Shown: one piece after another, positions 12,174 through 23,345 of the stretch
Numbering within the stretch: the stretch's first letter is position 1
How the letters are laid out: the number at the start of each line of letters is the position of its first letter
Source: Juglans regia
Lineage: Eukaryota > Streptophyta > Magnoliopsida > Fagales > Juglandaceae
DNA: 64,000 bases
Assembly (NCBI RefSeq): GCF_001411555.2
Contig: NC_049912.1
Span: 23,941,722-24,005,721, forward strand
Reading direction: 5' to 3'
Made by a program: the position numbers and the translations under genes
Notes under the pieces: generated by a model
The model's input: only the letters and a program-made list of their open reading frames with translations
Database searches by the model: none
What the model was told of the DNA's origin: nothing

Positions 12174-15055
12174 ATGGGGGGTAGCATCAAGACCGTTGTT
12201 TGGTTTAGGAGGGACCTCAGAATAGAGGACAATCCTGCCTTAGCTGCAGCTGCTAAGGATGGTTCTATTTTTCCTGTCTATATATGGTGCCCTAAAGAGG
12301 AAGGACAGTTTTATCCAGGTCGAGTTTCAAGGTGGTGGCTGAAGCAGTCTCTAGTCCACTTAAAACAGTCCCTGAAGTCCCTTGGGGCGGAACTTATGCT
12401 GATAAAAACCGACAGTATTCTTGCCAGTCTCTTGGAGTGCATTGAAGCTGTCGGCGCAACAAAAGTAGTATTCAGCCATCTTTATGGTATGTTCTGGTTT
12501 CCTTCTTCAATGTAGATGACTCCACTGATATACACTTTGATAATATAACCATTGTACGTGAATGCTGCGTTATTCAATAGCAAAATGCATCACGTATAGA
12601 TCTTCAAATGATTATAGCTGTTGGTTTTTTAGTTTATAGCTGATGTTGGCATGATTATCAGCACCAATCCAGAATATGGTGTTCAAAGAAAAAGAAAGTA
12701 CAAGTCTATGAGTGAGAGGGAAACAACTTGTAAAACTCTAGTGCCCTCTTGTACATCTGAAGAGCTGTAATTTTCTTTTTATTTAATCCCAGATCCTGTG
12801 TCACTTGTTCGAGATAACAACATCAAAGAAAAACTAATGGAGCTAGGCATTTCTGTGCAAAGCTATAATGGAGACTTGTTGTATGAGCCGTGGGAAGTAC
12901 TTGATGAAAGTGGACAAGCTTTTACAACCTTTGAGGCATATTGGAACAAGTGCTTGCACTTCCAAATGCAACCCGTTTTACTTCTTCCTCCATGGAAATT
13001 AGTACCAGCTGCAGGTACGTTAATTTAGCAGAACCTCTTTTAGCTCGGTACTTCCGTGATAGTGCAACAAACTGTCAACTTCAAAGGTTAACATATTACG
13101 ATTTTCCAGTGATGTAAAGCTAAAAAGGTAGTCGTGCTGCCGTTTCGATAACTTCCTTTAGCAGAAAAATTTTCATGAGTTTCAGCTCAGATTCTAATCT
13201 CTCAACATATTATTTCTGTGTCAATGTGTATAGAATAAAGAAAGAATGAAAAAATATTGGGAGTGATCATCTGAGAAATGCTGTTTCTGTATCGACAACA
13301 GGAACTGTTACAAATTTTTCAATAGAGGAATTGGGTCTTGAAGACGAATCAGAAAAATCTAGCAATGCCTTGCTAGGAAGAGTATGGTTTCCGGGATGGA
13401 GTAATGCTGAAAAGGCTCTGACTGAATTTGTTGAGCTGCATCTGCTCGACTATTCTAAGAATAGGCTAAAGGTTGGGGGACACTCGACATCACTTTTATC
13501 CCCATATCTTCATTATGGAGAACTAAGCGTACGGAAAGTTTTCCAATATGTGCGGAGGAAACATGTATTGTGGACAAAAGAAGGGAACTCTTTGGGGGAA
13601 GATAGTGTGGCTCTTTTCCTCAAGGCCATCGGACTTAGAGAATACTCCCGTTATCTTTGTTTTAACTTTCCCTTCACTCATGAGAAATCAATACTGAGCA
13701 ACTTAAAATTTTTCCCTTGGCATGCTGACCAAACCTATTTTAAGGCTTGGAGACAGGGTAGGACTGGCTACCCATTAGTTGATGCAGGAATGAGAGAACT
13801 TTGGGCAACTGGGTGGATACACAATCGAGAAAGAGTGATTGTTTCAAGCTTTGCAGTGAAAGTTCTACTTCTTCCATGGAAATGGGGGATGAAGTATTTC
13901 TGGGACACACTCTTGGATGCAGACTTAGAAAGTGATATCCTTGGTTGGCAGTATGTCTCAGGTAGCTTACCAGATGGCCATGAACTTGAGCGACTGGACA
14001 GTCCAGAGGTATGTTTGGCTTCCTTTGATTACAAGAGCATTTGAAATTGAATTTATAACAAGCAATTGGACTGAATTTCAAGACCAAACAAAAGATTTCA
14101 TTTCTTTAATCTCCATCATGTGGCCATGTCCTGTAATTTTGTGGCAAAGTGTGATGTCTTCTTGCATTTGAGTGCTGTCTTGTGTGAGTTGTAAATTCTG
14201 TGAGTTTTAATTTCTTCGACTTCCCCTTCCAGCCTGTTTGCACCTCATTTTTTTGGGACTTCTGTCTTTTCTTTCTGGATTCAGATTAAATGCTCAAACT
14301 TTGATCCAGGACGAAAATGTGATTTTTTTTCCAACAATATAACTTTTTGGAGTCAGGTTCAAGGCTCAAAATTTGATCCAGAGGGTGAATATGTGAGACA
14401 TTGGCTGCCCGAGCTAGCACGGATGCCAACTGAGTGGATTCATCATCCTTGGGATGCACCCTTTTCTGTACTGAAAGCCTCAGGAGTAGAGATGGGACTG
14501 AACTACCCAAAACCAATAATTGAGTTAGATTTAGCTAGAGAACGTTTGACTGAAGCTATATTCAAGATGTGGGAAACAGAAGCAGCTGCTAGGGCCTCCA
14601 ACACTAATTGCACAAATGAAGTTGTAGTTGATAATTCTGATCAGGCCCAGGGTACTGAAAATTTGGCCATTTCAGCAACTGCCTTGAAGATAAATGCTCC
14701 ACGTCCTAACATTTCATCAGACGACCAGAAGGTGCCAAAAATTCAGAATTCTGAGAATCATCCACTCAATAGGAAGAGATCACAGCATATGGTAGAGGAA
14801 AAGCCACAAGGAGATAATTTACCTAAGCTTAAAAATGGAGCTGAGACCTCAAGAAGAGATGAGGATATATGCTCTACAGCTGAATCCTCGCAGGTTAAGA
14901 AGCAGACCACAAGCAGAGACTCGTTTTGTGTTCCTCAGTTGTGTTTTTCGTCAGAATGCAAGTCTTTACCAGAGCACGAATCTTCTGTCAGCTTGGAGCA
15001 GCCGTTGCAAGAACAGATTGACATGGAACAGGGTTCAAGAAAAGATAGTAACTAA
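12174..15055 (+). CDS. CRY2: Cryptochrome 2 blue-light receptor
   Basis: Four exons (12174-12486, 12793-13014, 13302-14008, 14357-15055) join in frame to 646 residues. The photolyase-like half opens with VVWFRRDLRIEDNPALAAAA and contains the FAD-pocket blocks SLLSPYLHYGE, GLREYSRY, KAWRQGRTGYPLVDAGMREL and LLDADLESDILGW. Trp318, Trp371 and Trp394 match the electron-transfer triad and Asp384 the FAD-contacting Asp of Arabidopsis CRY2 (uniform offset of 3). The C-terminal tail is long and polar, with the DAS features of plant cryptochromes: DQKVP (about 537-541), an acidic stretch and STAES (about 587-591). It also has a basic NRKR cluster, a possible nuclear signal. The EEGQFYPGR and ISVQSYNGDLLYEPWE motifs and the shorter tail favour CRY2 over CRY1. 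It is a nuclear photoreceptor for growth and flowering. Oddities: Glu355 where Ile is usual (NRERV), WFPGW for WSPGW, and a duplicated exon-4 acceptor. Confidence 0.95.
14281..14398 (+). repeat. 72-bp tandem copy of the CRY2 exon-4 acceptor and exon start
   Basis: The segment beginning TCAGATTAAATGCTCAAACT at 14281 is a diverged copy of that beginning TCAGGTTCAAGGCTCAAAAT at 14353. The match continues through TTTGATCCAG to ATGTGA, with one 1-base length difference. The shift is 72 bp, a multiple of three. Reading from the upstream AG (after 14284) gives 24 codons without a stop that join exon 4 in frame. The upstream acceptor follows a long pyrimidine tract (14221-14275), whereas the family-consistent acceptor at 14356 has a weaker one. 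Confidence 0.85.
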
Positions 15056-16447
15056 CATATTTTGCATCACGACGTTTACGTACGTGGAATGATCGATGCA
15101 TATGTTTTTATGATAATTACAATATTCATATCCTAATTAACCAACTTAATTATTTTCCTCTTGCACATGTTTATGTCCGACTGATCTACGTTCTGCTTTG
15201 GTTTTGTTCGTTTAAAGTCTTTTTCAATAATTCAATAATTACGTCCCCGCAATCAGCTCAAATTAAAGAATATTTATATGCTCAAATTTCGATCCAGCCG
15301 AATTTTAAAGTGAAATTTGAAAAAATAAAATAAAATTATTAGGTTGAATCTTATAACATTAATTAATGAAATGCTCTTCTTCATCCTAAATTTTTTCATC
15401 ACTAGTCACACTGTTATTTTACATATTTTAAGTGACTAATATAAAAAGTTACTTAAAATTTGTTACATCAACAAATGTAACTGGAAATGATAAACTATAA
15501 GGTAAAGACTAACATTACTAAATATTTATTAATGATTATTAATTCAGAGATTGTAATTAAATTTATCATTTTCGAATCTTATAATTTTATCCTCCTCTTT
15601 TATCAGAACAAAAGGTTGTAGATCATGTTTTCGTTTTGACATTACAGCTTAGTTATATCACATATTAATATGAGAAATGCTAGTATGTTGCCTAAATTTA
15701 TTCATTTATTTTGATCGTTCATGTATTTTTTTTATTTTTTTACTTAATAATTAAGAAAGTGACTATTATTGTTGTATTAATATATTTTTTTATTTTTTAA
15801 AAATATTTAAATATATTAAAAAAAGATAAATTTGTACTAGACGGCACGGCACGCCCAGCGATAATTGCTGGGCAGCAGCTAACACTACTCTATTAATATT
15901 ATAGCCAACAACTTAAAAAGATATAATTGTGTTATATTTAAAAGAAATTATATTTACAATTCTATAATATGTAAATCAAAGTATTTAAAAAAAGAAATAT
16001 TCAGAATTCATGATATAAAAAATTATTTGTTTAATAATTTATCTCACTATTTTTAAGGAGTGCCAAACTAATTCCAATCGTAATTACTCTTTATGTAACC
16101 CCCGTTTAAAACATCATTAAATGAAATGAAGTACATCATGAGTTTTCATGTTGGTGAGAGACGTAAGACTAGACGAGTGTTAATTAGTTCGTTGGGTGTA
16201 CGGTAATTAGTCAGTTACTACTACTAGGAAAAGGTTTGGAAAATTCCTCTTTTGCTTTTCATGAACTCCTTAACCCGATACGATCAACTTTGATCTCCTT
16301 CCAATTCTCCTCCCTAACCCCCAACCTCTTACGGTACGGAGTCAACGTTGAATTCCTACTCAAACTCAAACACTTCAGCAATATCGATATCCAGCCGTCT
16401 ATTCACCCACGTGCCCATCATCCGTTTGATTCACCATTGAGGTCCAC
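15056..16447. other. Intergenic between CRY2 and PPCK, MITE-like segment
   Basis: CRY2 3' sequence is followed by AT-rich DNA. About 15670-15900 resembles the MITE family with the core TTAAGAAAGTGACTATTATT. Near its right edge is a perfect 7-bp hairpin, GCCCAGC (15853-15859) with GCTGGGC (15867-15873). The open frame at 16236-16547 lies in the presumed PPCK leader and has no recognisable domain. Confidence 0.5.
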
Positions 16448-16455
16448 GAATATTC
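16448..16455 (+). promoter_or_regulatory. P1BS-type site (GAATATTC) upstream of PPCK
   Basis: GAATATTC fits GNATATNC, the PHR1 binding consensus of phosphate-starvation genes. It lies 127 bp before the PPCK start codon. Chance occurrence every few kilobases is expected at this base composition, so function is an inference from position and family. Confidence 0.4.
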
Positions 16456-16581
16456 CCCCAAAAACATTCCGGAAATCTTTTCTTTTACAACCCTCAAAGT
16501 CACGACGGTACTCTCTCACTTTCATACTATTTACGTACGAGAAATGATAAAACCAACCCAACTCCCCAATATTCCAAACTA

Positions 16582-17588
16582 ATGACTGAGGCTCTCAACC
16601 GTCACTACCAGCTTTGTGAGGAGATCGGCCGGGGGCGCTTCGGCGTCGTTTCCCGTTGCATCTCGCCGGAAACTGGTTCCCACTACGCCGTCAAGTCGAT
16701 CGACAAGCGGCTCACCACCGGTGACTTGCTCGACTCCCAGTCCCTCATCGCCGAGCCCAAGGTCCTCCACCTCCTTTCCCAACACCCGCACGTCATCAAC
16801 CTCCACAACCACTACGAGGACGACTTCCATCTCCACCTGGTCCTCGACCTCTGCTCACCCGAAGATCTCTACAGCCGCATCGTCAGCCGCCGTTTCATTC
16901 CCGAGCCCGAGTCTGCCATCCTCATGTCCCAGCTCGTCCAGGCCATTGCCCACTGTCACAGCCTTGGCGTGGCCCACCGCGACATCAAGCCCGAAAATGT
17001 CCTCTTCGAAGTATGCAACGGTCGCCTCAAAATCGCCGACTTCGGGTCCGCGGAGACTTTCAAGGACGGCGAGCTCATGAGTGGGGTTGTTGGCTCGCCC
17101 TACTACGTGGCCCCCGAGGTCTTGTCCGGGGCGGATTATTGTGAGAAGGTCGACGTCTGGAGCGCCGGCGTCGTCTTGTACGTAATGCTAGCGGGGTTCC
17201 CTCCGTTTTATGGTGACTCCGCGGTGGAGATCTTCGACTCCGTGCGGAGGGCCAATCTCAGGTTTCCAACTATGTTTTTCCAGTCAGTGTCTCCGTCGGC
17301 AAAGGACTTGATCAGAAGGATGCTCTGCAAGGACGTTTCTAGAAGATTATCGGCGGAGCAAGTTCTGAGTAAGTGCCATTTGTTTCTTTGTTGTAAGCTA
17401 TGTTTGGTTTCATAGAAAGTTTCCTTCTATACATTCTTCCTAGTAGCAGCCAAACAAATTGAGTTTTAATTAGTTTTCGTACCAAGAACTTGAAGCAACA
17501 TTATTAGTATGAATTCATGATCAAGGTGCTTGGATTTGTTTGTACAGGACACCCATGGATAATCAGTGCAGGTGGAGGGAGTGGTTGA
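16582..17588 (+). CDS. PPCK: Phosphoenolpyruvate carboxylase kinase (PPCK)
   Basis: Two exons (16582-17368, 17548-17588) give 275 residues. PPCKs phosphorylate an N-terminal serine of PEP carboxylase in the cytosol, which relieves malate inhibition. The protein is little more than a kinase domain, as in this family, with no autoinhibitory or EF-hand region. It shows YQLCEEIGRGRFG (glycine loop 16-21), Lys38, Glu58, HRDIKPEN (catalytic Asp134), DFG 153-155 and APE 177-179. The activation-loop sequence GVVGSPYYVAPEVL and RRLSAEQVLRHPWI at the end are typical. The single small intron close to the 3' end, splitting the Arg codon before HPW, is characteristic of plant PPCK genes. Regulation in the family is mainly by transcription; a P1BS-like site is upstream. 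Codon third positions are strikingly G/C-rich compared with its neighbours. Confidence 0.93.
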
Positions 17589-19199
17589 TCGGAATTCAAA
17601 AAGAAGAGATCATCCATTAATGTAAACGGAAAAGATCAAGCAAATATATGATATATTTTTTTTTTTATGAAAAATGCTTTAGGAAAATAGAGAAGTTTAT
17701 CGTATGTAAAATTAGATTTATATTATTAAATTATTTTTATTATAAAGGTTAATTTATAAATTTATTTTTATAAAATATTTTTTCACTATAATACTTCTCT
17801 TTTACATAGTTTACATGTAATATTGGGAGGGAAAATGTACGGATATCTTTTTCTGAGTTTTTATTTATTATAACGAAAGTTTCGGAGTTTCCAGTTAATA
17901 TTGTTTGAGGATTAGCCCTGAGATTTGTGTTTTTTTTTAATCAACATCCTCTTTGTTTATCCAAAATTTGATCCTATTATTTCTACCATATTGGCCTCGT
18001 AAAGCGCAGCATTTTTTAGTGTTTTATAATATCTTTTTTTGCTGCCTACGTGAAAATTGCCTTGGGCTTAGGGCTACCACGGAATTAGGGTGGCAATTCG
18101 TCTTCGATTATATGCCAAATGTATTTATTATATATATCTATATATATATATTTGGTACTTGATCTTGGATTTGGAGTTTGTTCCAACACAAGGACTGCAT
18201 GCCACACATGATGGAATCCAGATCGTCTTTCTCCTAAGTGTTGTTGCCTGCTGGGGAAGGAAGAAAAGTGTTGCACTAGGAAGATCTGAGTCAGATAATG
18301 CTGAGTTGTCAGATTGTATGTTGATTGCGTTGAGATAACTAGAGGTGACAGATTAGAGCAAAGAGGGCAGAAAATCGTGATTTTTTCTTGATTGTGGTAG
18401 TTTTTGGCACGTTTCGATATTTTGACCATAACTTTAATTAAGGGTATCAGAATCGTGCATATGACCCCAATTTGAAAAGCTATTTTCGACGCGCATGTCG
18501 TGGGCACTAGCTACACTCGGTGTGCATCATTTTCGAAGCCAAATTCAACTGTTTCCCCCTCCAATTTCCTATTTTTAGTTATTTAGTACATTTTATGGTA
18601 ATATTTCATTTACTGTTTTGGAAGTGATTCTGAACTTGATTTGGACCAGATTTTTGACAGATTAATTCTTTTATTACGTATTTAATTTTGGCATGATTAT
18701 TGAAATTTTGCTATTTTTGATAAAATTTCAATACAGTCGATTTTTATCTATTACAGTCCGACTTGTAGGTTGATTTGATGATCATTGAATATTGATAATT
18801 TGAATTGAACATCAGAGACATTTTTTTTGTATTTTTAGACGATTCTTTTATTTTTTTTTTCTGTGAATTATCTATTAAAATTAACTTAAAGAATAATCGT
18901 TATTCTATTCGGCGTCAGAAAGTGGCCGGGCTTCCATCGATCCATGCATCTAAATTAATTAATTATATAAATGAACTTATTCCAGAATCATGCCCAAAAC
19001 AGTGTGCTACTGGTCACACGAGCCAGCAAGCTGATCGAAGCATATATATTCTGAAGCCAAGTGACCTTTGATTGGCATTTGTCACCAAATATGTATATAT
19101 TTAAAGGTCACTAATTGATATAATTAATGATCTTCCTTAACTTTGTCGATACATTCTGCATGGATTGAAAGAGATTTCAGAGCTGCTTGCTGCTTGCAG

Positions 19200-19231
<32 letters not shown>

Positions 19232-20066
19232 TCTCTGGCTGGACGGTTTAATGATGGAGACTTGCGATCGAGTGGCGTCATGGCCCATGTTCTCTCATTT
19301 CCTTGACTCAATTATTATATCCAATATAGTTATGCTGCATGCTTGAGTTTAATTTATTTTCGTGGATATTTGAGGATGATTTAAATTTAACAAAATATAA
19401 GGCATAGTCATGTTATAAATTAGTGCTTATTATATATATCATACATGATACTATGGGCTAATCTGATATATATATATATATATATATATATGACTAGCAA
19501 GCAAGTTAGGTACACATGCATGATTGATTGTGGCAATGACAGTAGTACTTGAGCCAGTTGACACCACCACCAGTCCCAAGTATGAGATGGTGTGGGGAAC
19601 ATCTACACATCAAATCTCCCCTAGATCATTGCATTCCCCACTTTACGTACCTACATTTCATGATACATGGATGTTATAATATTAATGACCCTACACTCTT
19701 CCACTTTTTGTACTCCCAATTGCTAAATTAAAAGGAGATCTATTAAGTGAGGACAAATATTTATTCTTATACTGTTTGGTGGATAAGCAATTCTGGATTC
19801 ATATGCACAGAAAAACAAAATTATAAGGTGAAAACAATTTCTCAAAGAGTACTTGATATTTATCCCTACTTCATAATAAATGCTTTTTTTTTTTTAATTT
19901 TTATATATTTAGATTTCAAGTTTTACATTAATGCTTTCCATTTCAAACATAATTATAAATTTTTTTTTACGTGTATCATTATCCATTGAAGTCGAGTTGC
20001 ACTTAAAAAAAAAATTAAAAGAAGAAGAAGAAGAAAGAGTATGGTTTTACTTGGAATTTTTATACG
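17589..20066. other. Intergenic DNA downstream of PPCK
   Basis: No supported gene. A GA microsatellite lies at 19199-19228 and a TA run at about 19468-19492. The minus-strand frame 18085-18507 and the plus frames nearby have no domain and are not called. Confidence 0.55.
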
Positions 20067-20252
20067 AGAAAAGTGATAATTGTAAGTCGTGAGTGTACAA
20101 ATGTCGCACAATCACTTTAAAAAAAATGAATAAATATAGAATCCACATGAAAAAAAATTTTAATTTTTTAATAATAGACCCTACTAGTTTTTTTTAAAAC
20201 GATTATAGGACGTTTACGCACTCCACGACTGTAAGTACCATTATTATTTTTC
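20067..20252. mobile_element. Short MITE with about 50-bp inverted ends
   Basis: The left arm (GAAAAGTGATAATTGTAAGT ... CGTGAGTGTACAAATGTCGC) matches the reverse complement of the right arm (AATAATGGTACTTACAGTCG ... TGGAGTGCGTAAACGTCC). A T/A-rich loop containing AATAATAGACCCTA separates them. It is non-coding. Confidence 0.65.
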
Positions 20253-21297
20253 ACATCCTTGGTTTCATCTTTGAATCCCTTGGATAACCAGAAGGATCCG
20301 TCCTGATCGTAGGCCACTCATGTATTAATGTATCCTTAATTTAACCCTACGTGCATATCCCACATTATAATAGGTTTATTGATATCAATATTTTTTTTGG
20401 CTGCTAGCGATATATTCAAAGCACTTGTCTTTGCATAGTCGGAACTATTAGAGACAGATCACTATTATCGCAGCTTTACAGGTGGTAGCCTGCCACTTCA
20501 ATCCATCATGGGTCCCTTGCAATTTTAACTTCAAGCAACCAAGCGACTCCGAATGGAACGAACGTTCGCATATGCATGCGTATCAGAAAACGACATTGTA
20601 AGATTAGGAGATGCTTTTGTAATTACTATGTTTGGTTTTTATATAGAACTCAAACCGGATTTTTTTTTTTTTTTTTTGGTGCTGCCTACAAAAGAATTAG
20701 AGAGAAAAAGACACTGAAGGGCTATAAGGTAATCAACAAGTGTGAGAGGAAGTGGCCTACAAAAAAAAATAAAAAATTGTGAGAGGAAGTGTGAGAGGTT
20801 CTGATAATTAATTGTTCATTAACATTCACTTGGAGAAGGTCTACTCTGCACACCAGTTAAAAAATATGTGATTTTATTATTTTATCTTCTTGTTTCATGA
20901 AATATATAAAATATGAGAATAAAAGAATAAATATGAGAATAAAAGAATAAATTTATATATTTTTAAATAGTGTGCAGGAGTTTGATGTTTATGTATAAAA
21001 TTTTTCTTACTAATTAGGATTTGGTTGTGAAATTCATGTGCGTTTAGAATGTCATGAAATGGTTTGGTTCTTAAATTGGGGTACTACGATAAGTGAACCT
21101 ACAGAGTGGCAAACTCAGTCCTTGTCAAAATTTGCATACCCTGTAAAAGAAATAATGTAAAACTAAACACTTCTTCCCTAAAATTAAATTAATTCATGAC
21201 CAGCCTCTAGATTCAACTGTTTTCAAAGAAGGCCCAATTTAAGTGGAATTTCTTAAGCGTCTATAGTGAATTGGTTACACCTAACATTATAAGATTT
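20253..21297. other. Intergenic DNA, no gene seen
   Basis: AT-rich. A 19-bp unit (ATATGAGAATAAAAGAATA) is repeated in tandem at about 20911-20950, inside a segment that may be another degenerate MITE (about 20830-21005). No coding region is supported. Confidence 0.5.
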
Positions 21298-21490
21298 TGT
21301 CCCGTTTAGATAGTGAAAGTGTTTTATCTCATTTCATTATTACAACTTTTTTAAATTTCTACACAAAATATAATAAACAATTCAATTTTTTCAATTCCCA
21401 AAACAATAATAATATTCTATCAATATTTTATTTAACTTTTAACTTTCATCTCATCTCATCTCATCTCAACTCACTATTCAAACCGCACCG
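21298..21490. mobile_element. MITE of the GTTTGGAT/GAGATGAG family
   Basis: Begins TGTCCCGTTTAGATAGTGAAA and ends with TCATCTCATCTCATCTCAAC then CACTATTCAAACCGCACC. The ends are inverted repeats of the type also seen at 4771, 36333, 37661, 60399 and 62290. No coding sequence. Confidence 0.65.
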
Positions 21491-21794
21491 AAATGTTATT
21501 TTCTATTTATCCATCTTCTTGGCAACAGAAACGAATTTATAAATTTTGGACTAGGGATTTCAAGTTAGAAACACCAACTTCAGGCAGTCACTACTCACAG
21601 TCCAACGAGGTATTATTTTACTTTCGCACGACAATCAGCAAGGGATGTTTTATTACATGAACTAGTGTTGGTTGCAGAGAAGACAGGGCATAAATGGGAA
21701 ATAGGACATGTAGAAAAGCAACCAACGTGGAAAAGAGCTTATTCCATGTTTAGGCTATATGTAAAGAGCATATTAGACAGTTCTAAGGTCATAA

Positions 21795-23345
21795 CTAGCC
21801 TGCTGCCTTGACTTCTGGAGAGGCTTCATGTTCTTCATCAGCTTCACCAGACATTTCCTCCAATGATCTTCCTTTTGATTCAGGCACCAAGAAAGTAAAG
21901 ACAATCCCAAGGAAGTTGACTACACCAAGCGTAAGAAGCGTATTTCTCACCCCAAAACCCTTTTCTGCATACAGAAATCCAAATGCCCCAACTATTGCCC
22001 CAGCCTTTCCCGCTGCAGCTGATATACCGTGACATGTTGACCTTAGCCTTGCTGGGAAAATCTCTGCTGGCACAACGAATGTGGTGGCATTTGGACCAAA
22101 ATTTGCAAAGAAAAACGTGAGGGCGTACATTACAACGAAACCAATTCGGTTGGCTTCTAAGGTCCAGTGATGATAAGGAAGGGCCAAGGCAAACATAAAC
22201 ACAGTCATGAAGAAAAATCCCATCAATTGAATAGCAAACCTCCCGATCTTATCAATGAATGCCACAGTAAACCAATACCCTGGCACAGTGCTGCAGAGAG
22301 CTATAAGAGTTTGTGCCCGTCCAATTCGGAAAACCTCCTCTAGAGCACTCATTTCTTTTGCTTTGGGAATCCAGTTAATGGCAGTGAAAATATCCTTCTG
22401 AAACAGATTCTGGCTGTAGAAGGCAATATCTAACAAGAACCAAGTAGTCGTGGTTCCAACCAAATGAAGCCCATGTCTGGAAACAAACTCTGCAGAGAAC
22501 AAACCAAAATCATTTCCTCGTTCTGTGTCATCAATTTTCTCCTGTTCAGCCTCCAATTCAACCTGCAGAACTTTGGACATATCTGCAGCTGCCTGTTTGG
22601 CATTCTTCGCAACCAAGGCAGTGTAACGAGCAGTTTCAGGCATTTTCATGCGCCAGTAATATGTAAGTGCAGCTGGGATTGCTCCAAACATTACAATTAT
22701 TCGCCAGACATAATCAGCTTCTGGAGGAGTGGAGCCAATATTATCAAATTTATAAGCCTGGGCAGGGTATTTGGCCTTGAAAGCTGCTGAAACTATAATA
22801 GCAGCCATCCCACCGGCTAGAATTCCAAAACCTTGCATTGCAAACACTGCAGCAATGAAGGCTCCCCGGGTCTTCTTGTTGGCATACTCAGACATGATAG
22901 TGGCAGAAAGCGGGTAGTCACCGCCAATCCCAAAGCCAAGCCAGAACCTGAAGAAGCACAGTGTAGCCATAACAGCTTCGGGATTTTTTCCAAAGGAAAG
23001 GCCACAGGCAATTGAGCAAATGACCATGAGCATGAGGGTCATGCCATATACACGTTTGCGGCCCATTTTGTCACCGAGCCAGCCAAAGAAGAGTTGCCCT
23101 GCAAGGGTTCCGCAGAGGGCAACGCTATTTACAGCAGCCGAGACATTTGAAGGCAGAGAGCCAGGATTAGGAGAGCCTTCCTCGTAATAGTACAAGCGGC
23201 CCAACAGTTTGGTCACCAGAGAGATGCAAAAGAGATCATATGCGTCAGTGAAAAAGCCCATGCCAGCGATCACAATTGCTGTGAAATGGTACCATTGTGT
23301 TTTAGCAACATCAAGGGCATTAAGCACTTGCAGTTCCTTAGCCAT
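21795..23345 (-). CDS. PHT1: PHT1-family high-affinity phosphate transporter
   Basis: A single uninterrupted coding exon of 516 residues starting [20 protein letters not shown], the typical PHT1 opening. These are plasma-membrane H+/phosphate symporters of the major facilitator superfamily, with 12 membrane helices and a central loop. Visible hallmarks are [10 protein letters not shown] (31-40, helix 1), [14 protein letters not shown] (88-101, the MFS loop motif), the PHT1 signature [13 protein letters not shown] (141-153), a charged central loop around 245-280, and [19 protein letters not shown] in the second half. The acidic C-terminal tail ends EVKAAG. Length is at the short end of the usual 515-540. 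The coding region itself has no intron, but the leader appears to be spliced. P1BS-like sites lie upstream and in the leader intron, which fits phosphate-starvation control. The exact PHT1 member cannot be decided by eye. Confidence 0.96.
   Translation of the reverse strand: MAKELQVLNALDVAKTQWYHFTAIVIAGMGFFTDAYDLFCISLVTKLLGRLYYYEEGSPNPGSLPSNVSAAVNSVALCGTLAGQLFFGWLGDKMGRKRVYGMTLMLMVICSIACGLSFGKNPEAVMATLCFFRFWLGFGIGGDYPLSATIMSEYANKKTRGAFIAAVFAMQGFGILAGGMAAIIVSAAFKAKYPAQAYKFDNIGSTPPEADYVWRIIVMFGAIPAALTYYWRMKMPETARYTALVAKNAKQAAADMSKVLQVELEAEQEKIDDTERGNDFGLFSAEFVSRHGLHLVGTTTTWFLLDIAFYSQNLFQKDIFTAINWIPKAKEMSALEEVFRIGRAQTLIALCSTVPGYWFTVAFIDKIGRFAIQLMGFFFMTVFMFALALPYHHWTLEANRIGFVVMYALTFFFANFGPNATTFVVPAEIFPARLRSTCHGISAAAGKAGAIVGAFGFLYAEKGFGVRNTLLTLGVVNFLGIVFTFLVPESKGRSLEEMSGEADEEHEASPEVKAAG

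Noticed and set aside
15270..15310. A possible third copy of the CRY2 exon-4 start (GCTCAAATTTCGATCCAG)
   Set aside because: Only about 18 bases match, without the acceptor or downstream sequence; chance is plausible.
16579..17080. Long frames in other phases of the PPCK exon
   Set aside because: Low-complexity Ser/Pro/Thr or Val/Glu-rich translations caused by the high G/C third positions of PPCK.
18085..18507. 140-codon minus-strand frame downstream of PPCK
   Set aside because: No domain, and AT-repeat-derived ends; no splice or start context to support it.
20351..20358. GCATATCC, another P1BS match
   Set aside because: It lies about 1.4 kb beyond the 3' end of PHT1 and 2.8 kb from PPCK; the motif is frequent by chance.
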